Shown in pieces: positions 51,484 to 60,263 of a DNA stretch of 64,000 nucleotides (within the stretch, counting starts at the first letter, position 1; each line of letters begins with the position of its first letter). Source of the stretch: Ascidiaceihabitans sp029251465. GTDB lineage: Bacteria; Pseudomonadota; Alphaproteobacteria; Rhodobacterales; Rhodobacteraceae. Location: NCBI RefSeq assembly GCF_042932805.1, contig NZ_CP170633.1:3906001-3970000 (forward strand), given 5' to 3'. Both the position numbers and the translations under genes were made by a program. The notes under the pieces were generated by a model. The model was not told the DNA's origin, did not search any database, and saw nothing but the letters and a program-made list of their open reading frames with translations.

Positions 51484-52929
51484 ATGAGACGATTGCGCAA
51501 TGTAAAGATCGTGGCGACGCTGGGTCCGGCCTCTGACGACTACAACATGATCCGGTCCTTGCACGAGGCCGGCGCGGATGTGTTTCGATTGAACATGTCG
51601 CACGGATCACACGCTGAAATCGCTGAAAAACATGCGATTATTCGCAAGGTTGAGGCGGATTTGAACAGCACGATCGGTATTCTCGCCGACCTTCAGGGGC
51701 CGAAATTGCGCGTCGGTGTGTTTTCTGGTGACAGTGAGATGCTGGATATCGGCGCCAAATTCCGGCTTGATCTGGACACAGCAGAGGGCACGTCGGATCG
51801 TGTCTGCCTGCCGCACCCCGAGATTTTTCAAGCGCTCGAAGTTGGCGCGTCCTTGTTGGTGAACGACGGTAAAATCCGGTTGCAGGTCGATGCTTGTGGC
51901 CCCGATTTTGCCGATTGCACGGTGGTGATTGGCGGCGTGATTTCCAACCGCAAGGGTGTGAACGTGCCGGATGTCGAGCTGCCCTTGGCGGCGCTGTCGT
52001 CCAAAGATCTGGCGGATCTGGAATTTGTCTGCGCGCTGGGCGTCGACTGGTTGGCCCTGTCGTTTGTGCAGCGTGTCGCGGACGTCGAAGAGGCGCGCGT
52101 TTTGGTCAAAGGCCGCGCGGCGATCCTCAGCAAAATCGAAAAACCCAACGCGGTGGAACGTTTCGACGACATTCTGGCGGCCAGCGATGGCATCATGGTT
52201 GCGCGTGGCGATCTGGGGGTCGAACTGCCGGTACAGAACGTCCCGCCGATCCAGAAACGTCTGGTGCGCAAGTGTCGCGCCGCCGCGAAACCGGTGATTG
52301 TGGCGACGCAAATGTTGGAATCCATGATCGAAAGCCCGATGCCAACCCGCGCCGAAGTGTCGGACGTGGCCACGGCAATCTACGAGGGCGCGGACGCGGT
52401 GATGCTAAGCGCCGAAAGCGCTGCGGGCGACTATCCGATCCAAGCGGTTCAAACGATGGACAACGTCGCCCAAGAGGTCGAGGTCGACCCGACCTACACG
52501 CAAATCATCGAGGCCAGCCGCACCGCTAACCGTGCCTCTGTCGCGGACGGAATCGTTGCTGCGGCGCGTGAAATCGCGGAAACCACCGACATCAAAGCGA
52601 TCTGCTGTTTCACCCAAAGCGGGACAACTGCGTTGCTGACGGCGCGTGAACGTCCACGCGTGCCGATCATCGCGATGACGCCTCTGGTTGGCACGGCGCG
52701 GCGTTTGGCGCTGTCGTGGGGCACGAATTGTGTGATCACCGATAATCTGGACCGGTTTAAAGGCGCGGTGGTTGCGGCGGCCAAAGCGGCCCGCACCGAA
52801 GGGTTCGCCGACAAGAACGATCAGATCGTTGTGACCGCCGGCGTGCCGTTCAACGTTCCGGGCAGCACGAACATCTTGCGTGTGGCACCATGCGACGAAC
52901 GTTTGATTTTCAACACCGATCCAGAGTAG
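51484..52929 (+). CDS. pyk: Pyruvate kinase
   Basis: The protein has 481 residues from MRRLRNVKIVATLGPASDDY. The catalytic barrel has LNMSHGSHAEIAEKH, the Lys in AILSKIEKPNAVERFD, and MVARGDLGVELP with the metal-ligand Glu/Asp. The C-terminal domain ends GSTNILRVAP. It converts phosphoenolpyruvate and ADP to pyruvate and ATP. ATG 51484 is chosen because the family begins there; an ATG at 51451 would add an unlikely extension. Confidence 0.95.
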   Translation: MRRLRNVKIVATLGPASDDYNMIRSLHEAGADVFRLNMSHGSHAEIAEKHAIIRKVEADLNSTIGILADLQGPKLRVGVFSGDSEMLDIGAKFRLDLDTAEGTSDRVCLPHPEIFQALEVGASLLVNDGKIRLQVDACGPDFADCTVVIGGVISNRKGVNVPDVELPLAALSSKDLADLEFVCALGVDWLALSFVQRVADVEEARVLVKGRAAILSKIEKPNAVERFDDILAASDGIMVARGDLGVELPVQNVPPIQKRLVRKCRAAAKPVIVATQMLESMIESPMPTRAEVSDVATAIYEGADAVMLSAESAAGDYPIQAVQTMDNVAQEVEVDPTYTQIIEASRTANRASVADGIVAAAREIAETTDIKAICCFTQSGTTALLTARERPRVPIIAMTPLVGTARRLALSWGTNCVITDNLDRFKGAVVAAAKAARTEGFADKNDQIVVTAGVPFNVPGSTNILRVAPCDERLIFNTDPE

Positions 52930-52995
52930 CGTCTGCAGATAAGCGCTTTCCCGAGCAGATATAAAAAGCGGAAAGTGCACAGCAGGAGTATTATG

Positions 52996-53217
52996 ATGAG
53001 TCCAGATATTGCCATGGTTGTTGGCATTATCATCGCCGGGTTTTCGATCCCGTCGATGATGTCCGCATTGTCGGATGGACGTGCGCCACGCGCCTCTGCG
53101 GTCACAATTTTGATCGCGGGCGGGTTGATTGTTTACGCGGTGCGCACGCACCCCGGTGGCTACCGATTAGAGGATTTGCCGCAGGTTTTTGTACGGGTTG
53201 TAGCGCAATTTATTTGA
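52996..53217 (+). CDS. Small two-helix membrane protein
   Basis: The protein has 73 residues from ATG 52996, seven bases after AGGAG; an ATG at 52993 is closer to the ribosome binding site and less likely. Two hydrophobic segments are MVVGIIIAGFSIPSMMSA and VTILIAGGLIVYAV, with a basic loop (DGRAPRA) between them. It lies between pyk and rpmI. It is unrecognised, and no role is assigned. Confidence 0.6.
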   Translation: MSPDIAMVVGIIIAGFSIPSMMSALSDGRAPRASAVTILIAGGLIVYAVRTHPGGYRLEDLPQVFVRVVAQFI

Positions 53218-53382
53218 TCTAGGGGCAGAACGCAGAGGTTTGGGTGTTTTGTGGGCCCCAAAGGGTATGTTTTCGCTTGATCCAAGCCTCGATCCCTCCT
53301 AAAGACCAACTTCGTTCCGCGCGTCCGGCCGAAATGGCATGCCGAGTCGCGCATTTACCGAACTCAAGATTAGGAGACGGAA

Positions 53383-53583
53383 ATGCCTAAGATGAAGACG
53401 AAGTCGAGCGCGAAGAAGCGCTTTAAGATCTCTGCGACCGGTAAGGTCATCGGAGGCCAGGCTGGCAAACAGCACGGTATGATCAAACGCTCGAATAAAT
53501 TCTTGCGCAACGCACGCGGCACGACAGCATTGTCAGCGCCAGATGCAAAAATCATCAAGGGCTTTATGCCCTACGACCGTTAA
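53383..53583 (+). CDS. rpmI: 50S ribosomal protein L35
   Basis: The 66-residue protein MPKMKTKSSAKKRFKISATG is highly basic and matches L35 from start to end (KRFKISATGKVIGGQAGKQH, MIKRSNKFLR). A TAGGAGACGGAA ribosome binding site precedes it. It is co-transcribed with rplT 17 bp downstream, as in most bacteria. The infC gene that often precedes rpmI is not here. The 165-bp leader (53218-53382) may hold autoregulatory structure but none was proven. Confidence 0.97.
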   Translation: MPKMKTKSSAKKRFKISATGKVIGGQAGKQHGMIKRSNKFLRNARGTTALSAPDAKIIKGFMPYDR

Positions 53584-53600
53584 GCCAGAAGGAATAAGAT

Positions 53601-53966
53601 ATGTCCCGAGTTAAAGGTGGCACAGTCACTCACGCCCGTCACAAGAAGGTCATCAAAGCCGCTAAAGGTTATTATGGCCGTCGCAAGAATACTTTTAAAG
53701 TCGCCCGTCAGGCGGTTGATAAAGCCAACCAATACGCAACCCGTGACCGTCACAATCGCAAGCGGAACTTCCGCGCATTGTGGATCCAGCGGATCAACGC
53801 TGCAGTGCGTTCACACGACGAAGCGCTGACGTATTCGCGTTTCATCAATGGTCTGAACCTGGCCGGCATCGAAGTCGACCGCAAGGTTCTGGCTGATCTG
53901 GCCGTACACGAACCAGACGCATTTGGTGCGATCGTTGCACAAGCCCAAAAAGCACTCGCAGCTTAA
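53601..53966 (+). CDS. rplT: 50S ribosomal protein L20
   Basis: This 121-residue protein has the L20 pattern MSRVKGGTVTHARHKKVIKA, GYYGRRKNTFKVARQAVDKA and WIQRINAAVRSHDEALTYSR. It binds 23S rRNA early in 50S assembly and in many bacteria represses its own mRNA. It follows rpmI by 17 bp and is followed by a strong terminator. Confidence 0.97.
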   Translation: MSRVKGGTVTHARHKKVIKAAKGYYGRRKNTFKVARQAVDKANQYATRDRHNRKRNFRALWIQRINAAVRSHDEALTYSRFINGLNLAGIEVDRKVLADLAVHEPDAFGAIVAQAQKALAA

Positions 53967-54002
53967 GCCGCGGCCTAACGGCCCACAGTTTGCGAGACTG
54001 GG

Positions 54003-54031
54003 AAAGCCCTGCCATTTTGGCGGGGCTTTTT
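54003..54031 (+). terminator. Intrinsic terminator after rplT
   Basis: AAAGCCCTGCC pairs with GGCGGGGCTTT (one T-G pair) around ATTTT, followed by TT. It starts 37 bp past the rplT stop and is a strong rho-independent terminator. Confidence 0.88.
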
Positions 54032-54202
54032 GCGTTTTGGCTGGTTTGCAGGATGGGTCATGAGGCGGATGCAGACCGTGCTGCGCCCGCCTGAAACCAA
54101 CCTTGCGAAACCCGCGAAGGTAAACTTTCTTATAATTTTCCCCATGCAGTGCATCGCTTTGCTGAACTATTTGGAAATTGGAAACAAAAGAAAGACGAGA
54201 GA

Positions 54203-54886
54203 ATGAACAAACAAGTCGCAGAATTCATCGGTACATTCACACTGGTCCTGTTGGGCTGTGGATCTGCTGTTTTGGCAGGCGCAGACATCGGATTGACGGG
54301 CATCAGTTTTGCCTTTGGTTTGGCCTTGATTGGTATGGCGTACGGCATCGGTCCGGTGTCAGGATGTCACATCAATCCGGCGGTTTCGCTGGGCATGGTC
54401 GCGGCTGGGCGCATGACATTACCCGAAGCCATCAAATACATCATCGCACAGGTGGCAGGCGCAATCGTTGCTGCGGCCGTGCTGTGGATGATCGCCTCAG
54501 GCAAGGCGGGCTACAGTCTCGCTGAAAATGGCTTGGGTCAAAACGGTTGGGGTGCGGGGTACCTTGGTGAGTATTCGCTGATGGCGGCATTGGTCTTTGA
54601 GGTTGTAGCGACCTTCTTGTTCATGGTTGTTATTTTGGGCGCGACAGGACGCGGCGCACCGGCGGCGATGGCTGGGCTTGCGATTGGTCTGGCCTTGGTT
54701 GTGATCCACCTTGTGGGCATCAACGTCACCGGCGTTTCGGTGAACCCAGCACGTTCGATCGGGCCAGCCTTGTTTGCCGGCACCGGCGCATTGAGCCAGC
54801 TGTGGTTGTTCATCGTCGCACCGATCGTGGGCGCTGTGGCCGCGGGTCTGGTGTTTAAAACGGGGACGCTTGACGCGCCTGAATAA
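54203..54886 (+). CDS. aqpZ: Aquaporin Z-type water channel
   Basis: The protein has 227 residues from MNKQVAEFIGTFTLVLLGCG. Two NPA boxes are present, HINPAVSLGMVAAG and SVNPARSIGPALF, in six membrane helices. Size and the NPARS second box fit aquaporin Z rather than glycerol facilitators (NPARD). It allows rapid water flow across the inner membrane. A GACGAGAGA ribosome binding site precedes the start, and a strong terminator ends the unit. Confidence 0.92.
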   Translation: MNKQVAEFIGTFTLVLLGCGSAVLAGADIGLTGISFAFGLALIGMAYGIGPVSGCHINPAVSLGMVAAGRMTLPEAIKYIIAQVAGAIVAAAVLWMIASGKAGYSLAENGLGQNGWGAGYLGEYSLMAALVFEVVATFLFMVVILGATGRGAPAAMAGLAIGLALVVIHLVGINVTGVSVNPARSIGPALFAGTGALSQLWLFIVAPIVGAVAAGLVFKTGTLDAPE

Positions 54887-54910
54887 TTCGCCCGGATTTT
54901 AAAAACCTGA

Positions 54911-54944
54911 TGCAGCGGTGTGCTTTTGCACCCGCTGCATTTTT
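54911..54944 (+). terminator. Intrinsic terminator after aqpZ
   Basis: TGCAGCGG pairs with CCGCTGCA, and GTGC with GCAC above a bulged T, around a TTTT loop, followed by TTTTT. It starts 25 bp after the aqpZ stop. Confidence 0.93.
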
Positions 54945-55042
54945 GTTTGTGCGTTGCAGATCAATTCCCCTTGGCCTTGCAATCAAAGGGGTAGGGCGAT
55001 AGCACAACAGAATAATTTTCTGGGGGCCGACAAGGGACCATC

Positions 55043-56116
55043 ATGGACGATCTCAAAGCCAAATATCTGGACCAAATTGCCAACGCGTCTGACGAGGCCG
55101 TGCTCGAAGACATCCGTCTGGCGGCTGTCGGCAAAAAGGGCGAAGTCGCTCTGAAAATGCGCGAGCTGGGCAAGATGACCCCCGAAGAACGCCAAACGGC
55201 CGGTCCTGCGTTGAACGCGCTTAAGGACGAGATCAATTCTGCCCTGTCGGCCAAGAAATCCGGCCTTGCGGATGCCGCGTTAGATGAACGTCTGCGCACC
55301 GAATGGCTGGATGTGACGCTGCCTGCGCGCGACCGTCGCGTCGGCACGTTGCACCCGATTTCCCAGGTCCAAGAAGAAGTCACCGCGATCTTTGCCGAGA
55401 TGGGTTTTGCCGTTGCCGAAGGGCCGCGCATCGACACCGATTGGTACAACTTTGACGCGCTGAACATTCCCGGCCACCACCCAGCGCGCGCCGAGATGGA
55501 CACCTTCTACATGCACCGCGCCGAGGGCGATAACCGCCCGCCGCACGTGTTGCGCACGCACACCTCGCCGGTTCAAATCCGCTCGATGGAAAAGACGGGC
55601 GCGCCGACGCGGATCATCTGTCCGGGCGGTGTGTACCGCGCCGATTACGACCACACGCACACGCCGATGTTCCATCAGGTCGAAGGTCTTGCGATCGACA
55701 AAGACATTTCGATGGCGAACCTGAAATGGGTGCTTGAGGAATTCGTAAAGTCCTATTTCGAGGTCGACAATGTCGATATCCGGTTCCGCGCCTCGCATTT
55801 CCCGTTCACCGAACCCTCTGCCGAAGTTGACATTCGTTGTTCTTGGGAAGGCGGCACGCTGAAGGTTGGCGAAGGCGACGATTGGCTCGAGATTTTGGGG
55901 TCCGGCATGGTGCATCCAAAGGTCCTAGAGGCCGGTGGGATTGACCCGAACGAATGGCAAGGCTTTGCCTTTGGCATGGGCATCGACCGGATCGCGATGC
56001 TGAAATACGGCATCCCTGATTTGCGGGCATTCTTTGATAGCGATCTGCGGTGGCTGCGCCACTACGGGTTTAGCGCGCTGGACGTGCCGACGCTACGTGG
56101 CGGTTTGAGTAGGTAG
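55043..56116 (+). CDS. pheS: Phenylalanine-tRNA ligase alpha subunit
   Basis: This 357-residue protein has an N-terminal coiled-coil domain (about 1-100) that contacts tRNA-Phe, then a class II synthetase core: motif 2 RTHTSPVQIRSMEKTG and motif 3 GMGIDRIAMLKYGIPDLR. The tail WLRHYGFSAL is diagnostic. With PheT it forms an alpha2-beta2 enzyme charging tRNA-Phe. Unusually the beta-subunit gene is not adjacent: two unrelated genes intervene. Confidence 0.96.
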   Translation: MDDLKAKYLDQIANASDEAVLEDIRLAAVGKKGEVALKMRELGKMTPEERQTAGPALNALKDEINSALSAKKSGLADAALDERLRTEWLDVTLPARDRRVGTLHPISQVQEEVTAIFAEMGFAVAEGPRIDTDWYNFDALNIPGHHPARAEMDTFYMHRAEGDNRPPHVLRTHTSPVQIRSMEKTGAPTRIICPGGVYRADYDHTHTPMFHQVEGLAIDKDISMANLKWVLEEFVKSYFEVDNVDIRFRASHFPFTEPSAEVDIRCSWEGGTLKVGEGDDWLEILGSGMVHPKVLEAGGIDPNEWQGFAFGMGIDRIAMLKYGIPDLRAFFDSDLRWLRHYGFSALDVPTLRGGLSR

Positions 56117-56476
56117 ATGTACCTGCTCGGCGTTTGGTTCGCTAATTATATCAATTGGTGTGAACAAAAGGCGCGACTTCTTCCTGAATGGGCAATTGTC
56201 GCGATGTTTCTCGGCATTTCGGCGCTAGATGTTGCCTTGAATTTCATTCTACCGTTCCAAATATCTTTCATATTTTGGGTTTGTATAGCCATCCCTTTCT
56301 TGATTTTTTTTTGGTATTTCGCAGACATCGCCAACAGGTTGCGCGGGATAAAAGGGATCAATTTCGCAAGATTGACGACATGCAGAGAGCTATTCAAGGC
56401 AGGTCGCCTAGGTGGTGGCTTTGGTAAGGTGCATCTCGATGCACCACGCGTTTGTGACGTGACATTCGCAACCTAA
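56117..56476 (+). CDS. Small membrane protein inserted after pheS
   Basis: This 119-residue protein starts immediately after the pheS stop. Two hydrophobic helices (AIVAMFLGISALDVALNFIL and FIFWVCIAIPFLIFFWYFAD) are followed by a basic segment of about 45 residues. Its composition is more A+T-rich than the flanking phe genes. It is unrecognised. It may be translated by coupling to pheS, but the C-terminal third reads like non-coding sequence, so the gene could be shorter or decaying. Confidence 0.5.
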   Translation: MYLLGVWFANYINWCEQKARLLPEWAIVAMFLGISALDVALNFILPFQISFIFWVCIAIPFLIFFWYFADIANRLRGIKGINFARLTTCRELFKAGRLGGGFGKVHLDAPRVCDVTFAT

Positions 56477-56493
56477 TCCGTAGCGTGGGCGTT

Positions 56494-57306
56494 ATGAAAA
56501 TTATCGCCTTCCTGATCGCCGCCCTTTTTGCCATTCCTGCTTACGCCATGGGCCCGTGGAAAGATGCCTGCCAGCTGGATGTTCCGTGCGAACTGCCTTC
56601 GGGGCGCAGCTATCACGTCAAGGCTCCTGATGATTGGGACGGCGAAACACCTCTGCCCGTTTTGATGCATTTCCATGGTTGGATGCGCACCGGCGCGCTG
56701 CCTGTGCAGCACCAGCGGATCAGTGGCGCGACCCGTCGTCGTGGTGTTTTGCTGGTCGCCCCGAATGGCAACGGCAAAAGCTGGGACTTCTGGGATGACG
56801 CCACAGACGATGTGCCTTTTGCCGCCGAGGTTCTCGCGGATGTGGCCAAGACCTACCCCGTCGATCAGTCACGCATTTACGTCTCGGGGTACTCGTACGG
56901 ATCGGCCATGGCGTGGCGCTACGTGTGCGAAAACGGCAACGATGTGGCGGCCCTGATCGCGGTGTCCGGCACCCTGCGCCAGAACGTAATCTGCCCCCAA
57001 GGTCCGCGCGAAATTCGCCACGTGCACGGCACCAACGACACGGTCATGGATTTCCCGTTCGGGCAAGGCGGCGACACGACCTATCCTGTCGCGCTGTGGC
57101 GAGAACAGTTCAAATGCGGGCAGGGGCGTGATGCTGGACCTTGGAATGCCGTTGATTTTCTGACCTTTCAACGCACGGTTTGGGACAATTGCGAGAGCGG
57201 CCAAAAGGTGACGTTGGACGTGCATCCGGGTGGTCATTTCATCCCGCACGGTTGGATCGCGCGCCAGTTGGACGAACTGTTAGGGCTGGAAAACAGCTAT
57301 CCCTGA
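56494..57306 (+). CDS. Secreted PHB-depolymerase/LpqC-type esterase
   Basis: The protein has 270 residues from ATG 56494 (MKIIAFLIAALFAIPAYAMG), with a signal peptide cleaved near residue 18. The alpha/beta-hydrolase fold shows LPVLMHFHGWMRTGAL, the nucleophile elbow VSGYSYGSAMAWRY, the Asp in VHGTNDTVMDFPF and the His in HPGGHFIPHG. This matches the LpqC/poly(3-hydroxybutyrate) depolymerase-like esterases. A periplasmic or extracellular polyester or ester substrate is expected. It sits between pheS and pheT without a known link. Confidence 0.82.
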   Translation: MKIIAFLIAALFAIPAYAMGPWKDACQLDVPCELPSGRSYHVKAPDDWDGETPLPVLMHFHGWMRTGALPVQHQRISGATRRRGVLLVAPNGNGKSWDFWDDATDDVPFAAEVLADVAKTYPVDQSRIYVSGYSYGSAMAWRYVCENGNDVAALIAVSGTLRQNVICPQGPREIRHVHGTNDTVMDFPFGQGGDTTYPVALWREQFKCGQGRDAGPWNAVDFLTFQRTVWDNCESGQKVTLDVHPGGHFIPHGWIARQLDELLGLENSYP

Positions 57307-57390
57307 ACGCCCGACCCCTTGCGCGCAAACGCATTCTTTGCCATTGCCGTAGGCAATCAAACGCTTGTGCTGTCCCAAAGGGGAAGACCG

Positions 57391-59787
57391 ATGAAATTCA
57401 CGTTGTCCTGGCTTAAAACCCACCTCGAAACCGATGCATCTTTGGATGACATCCTGTACGCCTTGACCGATCTGGGGCTCGAGGTCGAAGAGGTCGAGGA
57501 CCGCGCCGCCAAGCTGGCTGATTTTACCATCGGCTACGTGGAATCTGCGGAAAAGCACCCCGATGCGGACCGTCTGCAAGTGTGCCAAGTCAACACCGAC
57601 GAAGGCATGAAACAGATCATTTGCGGCGCACCGAACGCGCGCCAAGGTATCACTGTCGTCGTGGCCAAACCGGGCGTGTACGTGCCGGGCATCGACACGA
57701 CGATTGGCGTTGGCAAAATTCGTGGCATCGAAAGCTTTGGCATGATGGCATCCGAGCGCGAGATGGAGCTGTCAGAGGAACACGACGGCATCATCGAATT
57801 GCCCTCGGGCGAGGTTGGCGACCGGTTTGTGGACTGGCTGGCGGCGAACGATCCGGCCAAAGTTGACCCTGTTATCGACATCGCAATCACGCCAAACCGC
57901 CCCGACGCATTGGGTGTCGAAGGCATCGCGCGCGATCTGGCGGCCCGTGGTTTGGGCAAGCTGAAAACCCACGGCGTTGATGTGGTCGAGGCGACGTTCA
58001 GGTCCGACATTAGCGTCTCTATCGACGAGAACACGTTGGACGGTTGCCCAGTGTTTTGTGGTCGCGTGATCAAGGGTGTCACGAACGGTCCAAGCCCCGT
58101 TTGGCTGCAAGACGCGTTGCGCGCCATTGGCCTGCGCCCGATCAGTTTCCTGGTCGATGTCACCAACTTTTTCACCTACGATCGCAACCGCCCGTTGCAC
58201 GTTTTTGACGCGGACAAGGTCGCCGGCAATTTGCGTGTGCACCGCGCCAAAGGCGGCGAAGAAATCGTCGCGCTGGATGATAAGACCTACACGTTGCAAG
58301 CGGGTCAGATGGTCATTTCTGATGACAACGGCGCCGAAAGCATCGCGGGTATCATGGGTGGTTTGGACACGGGCTGCACTGAGGACACGGTGAATGTGTT
58401 CGTCGAAAGCGCCTATTGGGATCCGGTGCAGATCGCCTACACGGGCCGTGCGTTGAAAATTAATTCCGATGCGCGCTATCGTTTTGAACGTGGCGTCGAC
58501 CCTGAATTCACGCCTGTCGGGCTGGAACTGGCTGTGCGCATGATCGTGGATCACGCTGGCGGTGAAGCGTCCCAACTGATCCAAGCCGGCAAGGTGCCGG
58601 ACACATCGCGCACCTACAAATTGAACGCCGCGCGCGTGCAATCTTTGGTCGGAATGGAGATCCCTGAATCGACACAACGCCAGACTTTGACGGCTTTGGG
58701 TTTCCGGCTTGAGGGCGATTTGGCCCATGTGCCCAGCTGGCGCCCTGACGTGCAGGGTGACGCGGATTTGGTCGAAGAAGTCGCGCGTATTGCGTCTCTG
58801 ACCAAGCTGCAAGGTCGCCCCCTGCCGCGCCTGACCGACGGTGTGCCAAAGCCGGTGATGACCCCCTCGCAGCGTCGGATCGTGGCGGCGCGTCGCACGA
58901 CGGCGGCGCTGGGATACAACGAATGTGTGACCTACAGTTTCATTGATCAGGCCAGTGCCGCGCTGTTCAGTGGTGGCACCGATACCACGATGCTGGAAAA
59001 TCCGATCAGCACCGACATGAGTCACATGCGCCCAGCCTTGTTGCCCGGTTTGTTGCAGGCCGCAGCCCGCAACCAAGCGCGTGGATTTGCGGACATGGCG
59101 CTGTTCGAAGTCGGGACTGCGTTCAGCGGCGGCGAGCCAGGCGAAGAGCACATGTTGATCAGCGGTTTGCTGGTCGGTCGCACTGGTCCCAAGGACGTGC
59201 ATGGCACGTCGCGCGGCGTTGATGTCTACGACGTCAAGGCCGACGCCGAGGCGGTTCTGGCCGCGATGGGCGCCCCTGCCAAGGTGCAAATCATGCGCGG
59301 TGCCAACGATGAATGGCACCCCGGTCGTCACGGCAAAATCTGCCTTGGTCCCAAAAAGGTGCTTGGCATTTTTGGCGAGGTGCATCCGCGTGTGCTTGAG
59401 GCGATGGACATCAAAGGGCCGGCGATGGCCTTTACTCTGTGGCCCGATGAAATCCCGATGCCACGTGCAACGGGCGCGAACCGTGGCAAGCTAGAGATCA
59501 GCGATCTGCAAGCGGTCGAGCGTGATTTTGCCTTTGTGGTCGACGCTGAAGTCGAGGCGTTGACGCTGGTCAATGCGGCCGCTGGTGCTGACAAAGCGTT
59601 GATCGCAGGCGTGCGCGTGTTTGACGAATTTATCGGCGGATCACTGGGCGAGGGTAAAAAATCGCTGGCGATCACGGTCCGTTTGCAACCTGTTGAGGCG
59701 ACGCTGAAGGATGCGGATATCGAAGCTGTCAGCGCCAAAGTCATCGAAAAAGTGACCAAGGCGACGGGCGGCGTTTTGCGCGGATAA
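57391..59787 (+). CDS. pheT: Phenylalanine-tRNA ligase beta subunit
   Basis: The protein has 798 residues from MKFTLSWLKTHLETDASLDD. An N-terminal tRNA-binding (EMAP-like) domain at about 40-150 contains VCQVNTDEGMKQIICGAPNA. The B3/B4 editing domain carries GLRPISFLVDVTNFFTYDRN, and the B5 and C-terminal FDX-anticodon-binding domains follow (SDLQAVERDFAFVVDAEVEA). It completes the PheRS tetramer and edits mischarged Tyr-tRNA-Phe. The start follows GGGGAAGACCG. It is separated from pheS by 1274 bp. Confidence 0.96.
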   Translation: MKFTLSWLKTHLETDASLDDILYALTDLGLEVEEVEDRAAKLADFTIGYVESAEKHPDADRLQVCQVNTDEGMKQIICGAPNARQGITVVVAKPGVYVPGIDTTIGVGKIRGIESFGMMASEREMELSEEHDGIIELPSGEVGDRFVDWLAANDPAKVDPVIDIAITPNRPDALGVEGIARDLAARGLGKLKTHGVDVVEATFRSDISVSIDENTLDGCPVFCGRVIKGVTNGPSPVWLQDALRAIGLRPISFLVDVTNFFTYDRNRPLHVFDADKVAGNLRVHRAKGGEEIVALDDKTYTLQAGQMVISDDNGAESIAGIMGGLDTGCTEDTVNVFVESAYWDPVQIAYTGRALKINSDARYRFERGVDPEFTPVGLELAVRMIVDHAGGEASQLIQAGKVPDTSRTYKLNAARVQSLVGMEIPESTQRQTLTALGFRLEGDLAHVPSWRPDVQGDADLVEEVARIASLTKLQGRPLPRLTDGVPKPVMTPSQRRIVAARRTTAALGYNECVTYSFIDQASAALFSGGTDTTMLENPISTDMSHMRPALLPGLLQAAARNQARGFADMALFEVGTAFSGGEPGEEHMLISGLLVGRTGPKDVHGTSRGVDVYDVKADAEAVLAAMGAPAKVQIMRGANDEWHPGRHGKICLGPKKVLGIFGEVHPRVLEAMDIKGPAMAFTLWPDEIPMPRATGANRGKLEISDLQAVERDFAFVVDAEVEALTLVNAAAGADKALIAGVRVFDEFIGGSLGEGKKSLAITVRLQPVEATLKDADIEAVSAKVIEKVTKATGGVLRG

Positions 59788-59800
59788 AAAGGAAAAACTG

Positions 59801-60247
59801 ATGTTGAACGTATATCTTTCAGGCGAAATCCATTCGGATTGGCGCGAGCAAATCATTGATGGATCCAAGGGTTTGAATGTGACGTTCAACAGTCCCGTAA
59901 CCGATCACGCCGCCAGCGATGATTGCGGCGTAAGCATCCTAGGGGCCGAGCCGAACAAGTTTTGGCATGACCACAAAGGCGCAAAACTAAACGCCATCCG
60001 CACCCGCAAAGGCATCGAGGATGCGGATGTTGTCGTGGTCCGTTTTGGTGAGAAATACAAACAGTGGAACGCAGCATTTGATGCGGGCTACGCTGCCGCC
60101 CTTGGCAAATCGCTGATCGTTTTGCACGGCGCTGATCACCAGCACGCGTTGAAAGAAGTCGACGCAGCCGCACTGGCTGTGGCCGAAGAGCCGAGCCAAG
60201 TTGTCGAAATGCTGCGCTATGTTCTGGACGGAACGCTCCCCCGTTAA
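59801..60247 (+). CDS. ytoQ: YtoQ-family protein
   Basis: This 148-residue protein opens MLNVYLSGEIHSDWREQIID and contains FNSPVTDHAASDDCGVSIL and KLNAIRTRKGIEDADVVVVR, the conserved YtoQ pattern. This resembles nucleoside 2-deoxyribosyltransferase-like folds. The function of the family is unproven. It lies 13 bp after pheT and is probably co-transcribed. Its stop codon is inside the loop of the downstream terminator. Confidence 0.88.
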   Translation: MLNVYLSGEIHSDWREQIIDGSKGLNVTFNSPVTDHAASDDCGVSILGAEPNKFWHDHKGAKLNAIRTRKGIEDADVVVVRFGEKYKQWNAAFDAGYAAALGKSLIVLHGADHQHALKEVDAAALAVAEEPSQVVEMLRYVLDGTLPR

Positions 60248-60258
60248 GGGGAAGCGTT
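60232..60258. terminator. Intrinsic terminator overlapping the ytoQ stop
   Basis: AACGCTCCCCC pairs with GGGGAAGCGTT (one C-A mismatch) around GTTAA, followed by TTG. The ytoQ TAA codon is inside the loop. The convergent GST gene ends 6 bp away, so it may serve both units. Confidence 0.7.
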
Positions 60259-60263
60259 TTGAT

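Noticed and set aside
57772..59385. Minus-strand open frame of 537 codons opposite pheT
   Set aside because: It mirrors pheT over its whole length and the product looks like antisense translation (rich in His, Arg and Gln).
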